In this document: piece after piece, positions 17,115 to 23,914 of the stretch
Layout of the letters: the number at the start of each line of letters is the position of its first letter
How positions within the stretch are numbered: the first letter of the stretch is position 1
DNA from: Candidatus Lithacetigena glycinireducens
Lineage (GTDB): Bacteria; Coprothermobacterota; HKB111
Direction of reading: 5' to 3'
NCBI GenBank assembly: GCA_018725485.1
Contig: QLUP01000004.1
Span: 1 to 23,914 of the forward strand
Length of the DNA stretch: 23,914 nucleotides
Notes under the pieces: model-generated
Seen by the model: the letters and a program-made list of their open reading frames with translations, nothing else
The model's database searches: none
Told to the model about the DNA's origin: nothing
Translations under genes and position numbers: made by a program

Positions 17115-17855
17115 TTGTTTATCATAGAAAGTATTGAAAGTATAACTGGTTTAGGGTTAACATTTTCAGCCCTCGCTTACTTTGGGCTGAATGCTTATGT
17201 TTATAGAAGTTACCCCCGCTCGGTTATCAGGAAAGGTTCTGCCCACTATAAAGGAGTATATTTTTCTTTTGATGATGGGCCTAATCCAAAATTAACCCCG
17301 CAGGTTCTAAATATCCTGGAAAAAAATAACACTTCAGCATGTTTCTTCTTAATTGGTAAAGAAGCAATGAAATATAAGCAATTAGTTAAAGAAATCAGAA
17401 AAAGCGGGCATATTATCGGAAACCACACCAAAAGTCATTACCTTTTACCTTTTCTATCTTCCAGAAAACTATTTAGAGAAGTAACCGAGGGAAAATTCAT
17501 CTTAGAAGACATACTCGGAGAAGAAGTTGACATATTTAGACCTCCGAGAGGTTTATTCGACCGAAGGGTGTTGAAATTATCCAGAAAATTAAACACCAAG
17601 ATAATCCTCTGGTCTTTAAGTAGTTATGATTGGACCGGGAGAAAGCCCAAAACATTATCAAACCATATTAAAAGCAAAATTAAAGATAGAGATATAATAC
17701 TGTTTCATGATGGGGGTTACCTTTTTGGTAAAGTCGGAGGAAGCAGAAATAATTCACTTGAATGCCTTAGCCATACCTTTAATATCTTAAAAGAGAAAGA
17801 TCTTAAGCCTTTGCCTTTTAACCTTATCCTTGAAAAACAGAAGGTTATCCGATAA
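17115..17855 (+). CDS. Polysaccharide deacetylase (NodB homology domain)
   Basis: This 246-residue carbohydrate esterase family 4 enzyme removes acetyl groups from N-acetyl sugars of peptidoglycan or a related polymer. A hydrophobic N-terminal stretch (about 8-28) suggests a membrane anchor or uncleaved signal. The NodB motifs are complete: SFDDGP (51-56, D53 catalytic and D54 metal), H104 and H108 in NHTKSH, RPPRG (142-146), YDW (171-173) and HDGG (198-201). The start is TTG at 17115; no ribosome binding site is visible, and an in-frame stop lies just upstream, so the N-terminus is less certain than the domain. It stands alone between the groE terminator and the converging transporter operon. 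The substrate is not assigned. Confidence 0.9.
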   Translation: MFIIESIESITGLGLTFSALAYFGLNAYVYRSYPRSVIRKGSAHYKGVYFSFDDGPNPKLTPQVLNILEKNNTSACFFLIGKEAMKYKQLVKEIRKSGHIIGNHTKSHYLLPFLSSRKLFREVTEGKFILEDILGEEVDIFRPPRGLFDRRVLKLSRKLNTKIILWSLSSYDWTGRKPKTLSNHIKSKIKDRDIILFHDGGYLFGKVGGSRNNSLECLSHTFNILKEKDLKPLPFNLILEKQKVIR

Positions 17856-17867
17856 AAACGGATAGCC
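17843..17867. terminator. Hairpin between converging transcripts
   Basis: GGTTATCCG (17843-17851) pairs with CGGATAGCC (17859-17867) over nine pairs including one G-T, with a 7-base loop. It overlaps the deacetylase stop. Neither side has a strong T-run directly after it, so it is a likely but weak bidirectional terminator. Confidence 0.5.
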
Positions 17868-17892
17868 CCCTATGAAATAATAAACCTGTTTC

Positions 17893-18867
17893 TTATACTA
17901 AATGACAGGCTACAAAGCGATTTGGTCTAATCTCTCTAAGTTCAGGTACTTTTATTTCGCAGAGACCTGCTGTGAAGTTCTGGCAACGGGTATGGAACTT
18001 ACACCCTTTTGGAGGGTTAATGGGAGATGGAATGTCTCCCCTTAATATTATCCTTTCTTTTTTGATATCAGGGTCCGGGATAGGAACTGCAGATAATAAC
18101 GCCTGGGTATAAGGGTGAAGAGGTTGCCCGAATAACTTAGAATTTTCAGCATGCTCCATTATATTGCCGAGATACATAACCGCAATAGTATCGCACATTC
18201 TTTTTACCACACCAAGGTCATGAGCAATAAAGAGGAAAGTCAGGTTGAATTTACTCTGAAGATCGATAAGCAGGTTTATAATCTGGGCTTGAATTGACAC
18301 ATCCAGCGCTGAAACAGGTTCATCAGCCACAATAAATGCTGGATTTAAAGCTAAGGCCCTGGCAATTCCTACTCTTTGTCTTTGCCCTCCAGAAAATTCA
18401 TGAGGATACCTGCGGGCGTGCTCTCCTCTTAAACCCACTAATTCTAAGAGTTCTTGAACCTTGTGGTCCTTTTCTCTTCCCCGGGCAACTCCGTGAATCT
18501 CCATTGGTTCTCCTAACATCTCTCCCACGGTCATACGGGGGTTAAGTGAGCCAAAGGGATCCTGAAAGATAATCTGCATATATTTCCGCATAGGTCTCAA
18601 CTTACCGCGAGAAAGAGAGGTTATATCAACCCCATTGTATATAATCTTGCCTTTAGTGGGTTCGATTAAGCGAAGCAGGGTCCTACCAACTGTGGTTTTA
18701 CCACTTCCTGATTCTCCCACCAGACCCAGGGCTTCCCCTTTTCTGATTAAAAAAGAAACCCCATCAACAGCTTTGACCTGAGCCACTGTTCTTCCAAAAA
18801 CTCCACCGGTAATAGGAAAATATTTATAAAGATTTTTTACCTCGACTAATACATCATCGTTAGCCAT
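17893..18867 (-). CDS. dppF: Oligopeptide/dipeptide ABC transporter ATPase (DppF/OppF type)
   Basis: This 324-residue cytoplasmic ATPase powers peptide import. Motifs: Walker A GESGSGKT (51-58), Q-loop [15 protein letters not shown], signature [14 protein letters not shown], Walker B FIVADEP and switch His in FIAHDLG. The C-terminal peptide-transporter extension carries GCKFHTRC and further Cys residues, a conserved cluster of Opp/Dpp ATPases. It is the last gene of the operon, and its ATG overlaps the previous ATPase gene by 8 bases, with GGAGG about 8 bases ahead. It should pair with the DppD-type protein. Which oligopeptides or other ligands (for example nickel) are carried cannot be told from the ATPase. 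Confidence 0.95.
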   Translation of the reverse strand: MANDDVLVEVKNLYKYFPITGGVFGRTVAQVKAVDGVSFLIRKGEALGLVGESGSGKTTVGRTLLRLIEPTKGKIIYNGVDITSLSRGKLRPMRKYMQIIFQDPFGSLNPRMTVGEMLGEPMEIHGVARGREKDHKVQELLELVGLRGEHARRYPHEFSGGQRQRVGIARALALNPAFIVADEPVSALDVSIQAQIINLLIDLQSKFNLTFLFIAHDLGVVKRMCDTIAVMYLGNIMEHAENSKLFGQPLHPYTQALLSAVPIPDPDIKKERIILRGDIPSPINPPKGCKFHTRCQNFTAGLCEIKVPELREIRPNRFVACHLV

Positions 18868-19891
18868 TTTCTACGCCTCCTTCCGACAAGAAATCTTGCT
18901 TCCCTTTATGAAGGAATAACCAACAAGCAACTAATCTTTCACTGTTATCAATGCTGATTAATGGCGGTTCTTCCTTATCGCAACTATCCATTCTGAATTT
19001 GCACCGTGGGTGAAATCTGCAACCTGGAGGCATATTATAAGGATTGGGGACTACCCCTTCTATGGTAAGTAGTGGTTCTTTGCTCTTTCCTCTATCCAGA
19101 CGAGGGACTGAATAAAGCAGACCATAACTGTAAGGGTGTTGAGGAGTCTTAAATATTTCTCGAGCTGTAGCATATTCAACAACCTTTCCAGCATACATAA
19201 CCATGATATTTTGAGCCATTTCTGCAACAACACCTAAGTTATGGGTAACCAGCATAATGGCCATCCCTAATCTCGCCTTAAGTTCCTTCATAAGTTCAAG
19301 TATTTGAGCTTGAATTGTAACATCAAGGGCTGTGGTAGGTTCATCTGCAATTAATAAATCAGGGTTGCAAGATAAAGCCATAGCTATCATAACCCTTTGT
19401 CTCATTCCCCCGGACATCTGGTGAGGGTAGCTGTTTACCCTTCTTTCAGCATCGGATATGCCAACCAATTTAAATATTTGCACAACTTTATCAATGGCGT
19501 CTTTTTTAGATAGTTCCTGGTGTAATATTATTGCTTCAGAAACCTGGTCTCCTACGGTATAAACAGGGTTTAAGGAGGTCATGGGTTCCTGAAAGATCAT
19601 GGCTATATCTCCGCCCCTAACTTTCCTCATCTCGTCTTCAGGCTTTAGTAAAAGATTTTCTCCCTTAAAAAAGATTTCTCCCTCCAGAATTTTGCCTGGT
19701 GGTTGTTGTATTAATCTCATTATACTCAAAGAGGTGACAGATTTCCCGCATCCTGATTCTCCCACCACCCCCAGGGTTTCACCAGGCTTGATTCTCAGGC
19801 TAACCCTATCTACCGCAGGGACCACACCATCTTCAGTATAAAAGTAGGTCTTCAAATTTCTTACATCTACAAGGTAATCGTATTCAGGCAT
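18860..19891 (-). CDS. dppD: Oligopeptide/dipeptide ABC transporter ATPase (DppD/OppD type)
   Basis: This is the second ATPase subunit, 343 residues. Motifs: Walker [10 protein letters not shown]-loop [15 protein letters not shown], signature [14 protein letters not shown], Walker [13 protein letters not shown] and switch His in LVTHNLG. The C-terminal extension has [15 protein letters not shown], a Cys-rich segment that in some relatives binds an iron-sulfur cluster; that role here is inference. The ATG has GGAGG about 7 bases upstream, and 15 bases separate it from the permease gene. With DppF it forms the ATP-hydrolysing heterodimer beneath the two permeases. Confidence 0.95.
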   Translation of the reverse strand: MPEYDYLVDVRNLKTYFYTEDGVVPAVDRVSLRIKPGETLGVVGESGCGKSVTSLSIMRLIQQPPGKILEGEIFFKGENLLLKPEDEMRKVRGGDIAMIFQEPMTSLNPVYTVGDQVSEAIILHQELSKKDAIDKVVQIFKLVGISDAERRVNSYPHQMSGGMRQRVMIAMALSCNPDLLIADEPTTALDVTIQAQILELMKELKARLGMAIMLVTHNLGVVAEMAQNIMVMYAGKVVEYATAREIFKTPQHPYSYGLLYSVPRLDRGKSKEPLLTIEGVVPNPYNMPPGCRFHPRCKFRMDSCDKEEPPLISIDNSERLVACWLFLHKGKQDFLSEGGVENG

Positions 19892-19906
19892 TAAGAACCT
19901 CCACTA

Positions 19907-20824
19907 TTACAATTTCAGTCTGGGGTCAAGGGCATCTCTTAAACCATCACCTATAAAATTAACGGATAATGCTGTTAAAAGGATCATTAAGCCCGGATAA
20001 AAGGTTAACCACCAGGGAGGTCCTCCACCTTCGACAGGTGCTCCCAGGATGTATTCCATTGACCTTTGAAGCATATTACCCCACGAGGGAGTAGGTGGTT
20101 GAATACCCAAACCAAGATAGCTCAAGGCTGCTTCAAAAAGGATTACGCCACCAACACTTAGAGTTACGGAAACAATTAAGATCGCTAAAGCGTTAGGCAT
20201 GATATGTCTAAAGATAATTCTCCTGGAAGAGGCGCCTATGGCAAGAGCTGCTTCTACAAACTCGGACTCTTTTAGAGAAAGGAAGTAACCCCTGATAAGT
20301 CTGGATTCTCCCATCCAACCAAGAACAGTAAAGATGAGAATGATGTTCCACAAACTACCTCCAAAATACATAGCTAATAACATTAACAAAGGAAAGGTAG
20401 GAATTGATAAGAGCACATCTACCAGTCTCATTAAAACATTATCCAGCCATCCACCAAAAAAACCAGCTATACTACCAATAATAGCGCCTACTAACAATGA
20501 GGAAAGTGAAGCTATTACTGCTACAAAAAGGGACACTCTCCCTCCATAGGCCAGTCTTACCAGAACATCTCTTCCCAATTCATCTGTTCCCAGGATGAAT
20601 TTGCTGGAGGGCCGAGAGAACTTGTCTTCTAAGGAAATAGCATCAAAAGTATAGGGGCTGATTAGGGGAGCTATTATTGCAAATAAAACTATGAAAGTTA
20701 GTGTAACCAAACCACCGATAGCCATCCTGTGTCTTCTGAATCTTCTCCAAACAACACCCCAATAACTGTATTCTTTTTCAGATAAATCAAATTCGGTACT
20801 TTCAATTTTGGAAACTTTTGCCAT
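19907..20824 (-). CDS. dppC: Oligopeptide/dipeptide ABC transporter permease (DppC/OppC type)
   Basis: This 305-residue inner-membrane permease has about six hydrophobic segments. The N-terminal cytoplasmic tail is followed by a helix at about 35-57 and the OppC-typical FILGTDELGRDVLVRLAYGG. The ATPase-contacting EAA loop is EAALAIGASSRRIIFRHIMPN, and DALDPRLKL at the C-terminus is typical of the family. The ATG has GAGG about 9 bases upstream. It lies 17 bases after dppB and forms the translocation channel with it. Confidence 0.95.
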   Translation of the reverse strand: MAKVSKIESTEFDLSEKEYSYWGVVWRRFRRHRMAIGGLVTLTFIVLFAIIAPLISPYTFDAISLEDKFSRPSSKFILGTDELGRDVLVRLAYGGRVSLFVAVIASLSSLLVGAIIGSIAGFFGGWLDNVLMRLVDVLLSIPTFPLLMLLAMYFGGSLWNIILIFTVLGWMGESRLIRGYFLSLKESEFVEAALAIGASSRRIIFRHIMPNALAILIVSVTLSVGGVILFEAALSYLGLGIQPPTPSWGNMLQRSMEYILGAPVEGGGPPWWLTFYPGLMILLTALSVNFIGDGLRDALDPRLKL

Positions 20825-20841
20825 ATTTATCTATCCTCAAT

Positions 20842-21828
20842 TTAACTGAATCTAACTCGTGGGTCAACAACAGCGTACATTATGTCTGCTAACAAATTGG
20901 ACACAATAGTAAGGATGCATAAGAAAGTCAAGCAACCCACTGCCAGGTTAAAATCTTTACTTACAACTGCTGTAAAAATTAATCGCCCCATTCCTGGAAG
21001 CGCAAAAACTGTTTCGGTTATAATAGCACCTGCAAAAAGTGCCGGTAGAGTTAAGGCTACCAGGGTTATAAGTGGAATTAACACATTTCTGAAAGCATGT
21101 TTCCAGATAACCACTCTTTCAGAAAGCCCTTTGGCCCGGGCAGTTCTTATGTAATCCTGCCCTAATACTTCCAGTAGGGTGGACCTTACATAACGGGTCC
21201 AACCGGTCATTCCGGCAAGACCAAGTACTAAAACAGGTAAGATATGATGTTTAGCGGCATTTAATTGAAGGGTTATCCAGGGAACACCTTCTGGGAACAC
21301 AATACTGCTAAGGCCACCCATAGGCAATTCAATGGGTGTACCTCCCAGGTAAATTCCGAAAATCAAAATCAGCATAATCCCGAACCAGAATGTTGGCATG
21401 GAACGTCCAAAGAAAGCTAACCCTGTAAAAATATTATCCCAGCCGGAGTACTGTCTGCGGGCGGAAAAGATACCCACCGGCAGGGCTACCGCTAAACTTA
21501 CAGCCATTGCCAATAGGCTTAACCTCAAAGTAACCGGTATCCTGTGCAAAATTAAATCCCAGACAGGATAAGGGTGAAATCGAGCAACACCTAAATCCTG
21601 GTATCTAATTAATCTCCAGAACCATTTACCCCATCTTTCCAGGAAGGGACCGCCAACTCCGTAAATCTCCTTTAATCTTTCTATATCTTCCATTTTAATA
21701 TCAGGATCTAAGAGCAGGTGCTCTAAGGGGTCACCTGGAGCAAGGTCAATTATGAAATAGATGAGAAGGCTTACGGCTATAACTAGCGGGACGAGCTGTA
21801 ACAATCTTCTTATAAGATAATCGCGCAA
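20842..21828 (-). CDS. dppB: Oligopeptide/dipeptide ABC transporter permease (DppB/OppB type)
   Basis: This 328-residue inner-membrane permease begins with RRLLQLVPLVIAVSLLIYFI, the usual first helix, then APGDP, the periplasmic GDP motif of OppB proteins. The EAA loop is YIRTARAKGLSERVVIWKHA, and the C-terminus is DIMYAVVDPRVRFS, typical of DppB. The start is TTG at 21828 with GAGGTGA 7 bases upstream (21836-21842). It is separated from the binding-protein gene by a GC-rich hairpin, which may reduce permease expression relative to that protein. Confidence 0.95.
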   Translation of the reverse strand: MRDYLIRRLLQLVPLVIAVSLLIYFIIDLAPGDPLEHLLLDPDIKMEDIERLKEIYGVGGPFLERWGKWFWRLIRYQDLGVARFHPYPVWDLILHRIPVTLRLSLLAMAVSLAVALPVGIFSARRQYSGWDNIFTGLAFFGRSMPTFWFGIMLILIFGIYLGGTPIELPMGGLSSIVFPEGVPWITLQLNAAKHHILPVLVLGLAGMTGWTRYVRSTLLEVLGQDYIRTARAKGLSERVVIWKHAFRNVLIPLITLVALTLPALFAGAIITETVFALPGMGRLIFTAVVSKDFNLAVGCLTFLCILTIVSNLLADIMYAVVDPRVRFS

Positions 21829-21851
21829 ATTTCAGTCACCTCTCTTTCTGG

Positions 21852-21879
21852 AAAAGGGGGGTGGTGAAAACCACCCCCC
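21852..21879 (-). terminator. GC-rich hairpin between binding-protein gene and dppB (partial terminator)
   Basis: GGGGGGTGGT (21856-21865) pairs perfectly over ten bases with ACCACCCCCC (21870-21879) around a 4-base loop. On the transcribed minus strand the stem is followed by only TTTT, so it probably stops some transcripts and protects the 3' end of the binding-protein mRNA rather than ending the operon. A smaller CAGTT/AACTG hairpin lies just upstream (21886-21899). Confidence 0.7.
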
Positions 21880-21904
21880 CTTCATCAGTTCTTTAACTGT
21901 TGCC

Positions 21905-23914
21905 TTAACGCCAGTACCAATAGTAGGGGTTCCAGAGAACTCGCAAACCAGGTCTTACTGTAGCTATGTTAGCATGGTGGGCCATAACAGTAGAGCGGAA
22001 ATAGAGGGGGATAACGGGAAGTTCTTCACTTATCAGTCTTTGAACTCTGAATAATGCTTTTCTTCGTTCAACTTCACTCATAAGATTGGGTGCCTTCTTT
22101 AGAAGTTCGGTTGCCTCATCATTTTTCCAGAAGTAGACGTTTTGCCCTTCCCAGCCGACCTCTGGAGATGGTATCATATCACCTCTAAAGATAGTGTCAC
22201 CCATAGAAGTGGGGGACATGCTCCAGGCAAACATAATCAGATGAGGCCACCTTCGTCCATAGAAATGGTCTCTCGCAAATAGCACACCAGCTGGCATGTT
22301 TCTGGTTATATCCAGATCTATTCCAACCTTTTTGAGTTGAGCCTTGAGAACAGCTTGAACTGGTTGTCTCATAACCGGATCAATGGTGGTTCTAAGTTCT
22401 AAAGTTAGTCTCCTACCTGCTTTGTATCGCCATCCGTCAGGACCAAGTCTCCAGCCTGCTTCGTCCAGAAGCTTTCTCGCCAACTCTAAATTGTGCTCGT
22501 ATTTTATCGGTGCAGCATCATCATAACCCCAGTGCTCAGGAGGTAAGTAGCTATGAGCTACCGGTTGACGACCTCTAAAGAGTCTTTCCACCATCTCCCT
22601 TCGGTTGATAGCGTGGATAAAAGCTTTGCGTACCCTTAGGTCGATCATGGGGTTGTCGGGGTTTTCTAAGTTAACTCCTATATGCTCCCACGTAAGACTT
22701 CTGGCGAAATGAAGTTTAAGATGAGCTGGTCTCCGTTTCTCTAACGACATACCGTGAGTAAATGCTAGACCTACCTGGCAGGTTATGTGTACATCCTTCC
22801 CAGCGATGACCCGAGCTAAGAAAGCAGTGGTGTCAGGAATGAAGCGATGGATTATACGCCTTACTAACGGCTTTCCGAGAATGTAGTCATCAAATCTTTC
22901 TAAGGAAATAAAGCTGCCTGGCCTCCACTCCACTATCTTGTAAGGTCCCATACCGATGGGTTTACGGGCCATTACCTCGTTTATTCTGAAGTGGTCTACC
23001 CCAGCAGTTCCACCAATCTCCTTCATCCTCTTGTAGACGGGTTCAGTTACATGACGGGGATAGATACCCAGACCTGGTAGACCTAAGTTAGCTCGCCAGT
23101 CAAGCTCTTTAAAATAGACCCTTACTACATCAGGAGCTAAAAAGTCAAACCCCCGAATCCCATGGGCTCCAGTTCCTTTTTCAAAGTCTATCTTTCTTTC
23201 AATTACTCTAGCTACCACCGGAGTCATCTCGTCCATAAAGACCATGAAGTTGTAAGCCCAGTCATCCAAGGTTGCCGGTTTTCCATCGTGGAATTTAAGT
23301 CCAGGACGTTGCCTAAAGGTTATCTCCATGGCGTTCCCTACGACTTTCCATAGACCATTTTCCACCGTGGGAATTTCCCTGAGAGAGCCGGGGAATAGAG
23401 CCCAGTTCTCGTCCCTATGGGCAGAGGGCAGATCCACCATCCCCAGCAATGACCAGGCTGATAACATAGTGGTGATGTAGTGGTGTAAGGTATCAGGTTC
23501 CTGCCAGGTAGCTGTGCTAATGGTTCCCCCTTCTCTGGGAGGATTCATGATATGATAGATGCCATAAGCTACTTCTGCTCTCGTTGCAGGTGCCAACGGA
23601 GCAATCAAACGAAAGCCTGCTACGCTTCTATGACTTAGATACTGGTGCTCAGGCCTATAACCTAAGGTTACCCAACCCATTGCCCATTTCGGTATAGCAG
23701 CTTCGTCTTGGGCAAAAGCGATGGGGACGGTTATTTTAGCAGCTTCAGCAGCCAGACCTTTTGCCTGACCAAGAATGGCAGCTTTTTCTGACCGGTTAAC
23801 ATTGGCTGCTGGACGGAAGGTGCCATCGGGATAACCCCTAAGATAACCAGCATTTCGTGCAGCAACAATATATTCATAGGCATAATGAGTGGTAGGAACA
23901 TCTCTGAAGGGGCT
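21905..23914 (-). CDS. SLH-domain-bearing peptide-binding protein of ABC transporter (family 5; 5' end outside window)
   Basis: This extracellular solute-binding protein feeds the DppBCDF importer. The frame is open from base 23914 down to 21905 (669 residues visible); the Met at 23680 is internal, not the start. Visible residues 3-50 form an SLH repeat (FRDVPTTHYAYEYIVAARNA, then GYPDGTFRP and NRSEKAAILGQ). Residues about 61-122 form a second, divergent repeat (IPKWAMGWVTLGY, then APATRAEVAYGIY). The family 5 binding domain follows from about 125 (GGTISTATWQEPDTLHHY) and includes FRQRPGLKFHDGKP and a C-terminal aromatic stretch. SLH repeats normally bind pyruvylated cell-wall polymers, so this protein is probably fixed to the wall or S-layer. 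A third SLH repeat and a signal peptide would lie outside the window. By eye the gene is richer in G+C than its neighbours. Confidence 0.93.
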   Translation of the reverse strand, partial: SPFRDVPTTHYAYEYIVAARNAGYLRGYPDGTFRPAANVNRSEKAAILGQAKGLAAEAAKITVPIAFAQDEAAIPKWAMGWVTLGYRPEHQYLSHRSVAGFRLIAPLAPATRAEVAYGIYHIMNPPREGGTISTATWQEPDTLHHYITTMLSAWSLLGMVDLPSAHRDENWALFPGSLREIPTVENGLWKVVGNAMEITFRQRPGLKFHDGKPATLDDWAYNFMVFMDEMTPVVARVIERKIDFEKGTGAHGIRGFDFLAPDVVRVYFKELDWRANLGLPGLGIYPRHVTEPVYKRMKEIGGTAGVDHFRINEVMARKPIGMGPYKIVEWRPGSFISLERFDDYILGKPLVRRIIHRFIPDTTAFLARVIAGKDVHITCQVGLAFTHGMSLEKRRPAHLKLHFARSLTWEHIGVNLENPDNPMIDLRVRKAFIHAINRREMVERLFRGRQPVAHSYLPPEHWGYDDAAPIKYEHNLELARKLLDEAGWRLGPDGWRYKAGRRLTLELRTTIDPVMRQPVQAVLKAQLKKVGIDLDITRNMPAGVLFARDHFYGRRWPHLIMFAWSMSPTSMGDTIFRGDMIPSPEVGWEGQNVYFWKNDEATELLKKAPNLMSEVERRKALFRVQRLISEELPVIPLYFRSTVMAHHANIATVRPGLRVLWNPYYWYWR

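Noticed and set aside
23663-23680. Met at 23680 as the start of the binding protein
   Set aside because: The frame continues open upstream for 78 codons with clear SLH sequence across this point, and the Met sits inside the second SLH-like repeat (PKWAMGWV). No ribosome binding site precedes it.

Overview
The window looks like a chromosomal segment from an anaerobic, AT-rich bacterium of Bacillota (Clostridia-like) type. The reasons are the tdk-prfA-prmC order, AGGAGG-type ribosome binding sites, many TTG starts, FeoAB iron uptake, a ctfAB/thiolase acetoacetyl-CoA module, a DUF355-type adenosine-specific kinase (common in thermophilic anaerobes and archaea) and S-layer homology (SLH) sequence on a surface protein. 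The exact lineage cannot be read from the sequence. No rRNA, tRNA, CRISPR array or insertion sequence was seen, and no gene-free stretch exceeds 300 bases.

Layout. (1) 1-7065, minus strand: eight tightly packed genes behind one strong promoter (7145-7173). In transcription order they are an HD-domain hydrolase, a membrane-anchored M23 peptidase, tdk, prfA, prmC, trxB, a PP2C phosphatase and a Ser/Thr kinase that leaves the window. (2) 7203-9457, plus strand: feoA-feoB, apparently leaderless, with a dyad over its -35 box. (3) 9472-10431, minus strand: a QueT-family transporter followed by an adenosine-specific kinase. (4) 10471-13033, plus strand: ctfA-ctfB-thiolase, transcribed divergently from the QueT gene through overlapping -10 boxes. 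(5) 13114-14937, plus strand: a MarR regulator with an inverted repeat across its own -10, overlapping a MATE exporter. (6) 14965-17072, plus strand: groES-groEL, closed by a strong terminator and without a CIRCE element. (7) 17083-17867, plus strand: a polysaccharide deacetylase. (8) 17893-23914, minus strand: an oligopeptide/dipeptide ABC importer with its binding-protein gene first, then two permeases and two ATPases.

The most unusual items are these. The peptide-binding protein reads upstream through every internal Met to the window edge and carries at least two SLH-like repeats, so it appears to be an S-layer-anchored solute-binding protein rather than a simple lipoprotein. The Ser/Thr kinase has no membrane segment or PASTA repeats in its visible part; it carries a PEGA-like domain, the beginning of a beta-propeller-like region, and HAD in place of HRD in its catalytic loop. 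Most of the rest is ordinary core metabolism. I do not see a clear multi-gene system of an undescribed kind. The leads worth following are the SLH/binding-protein fusion, the kinase architecture and several well-placed candidate operators.
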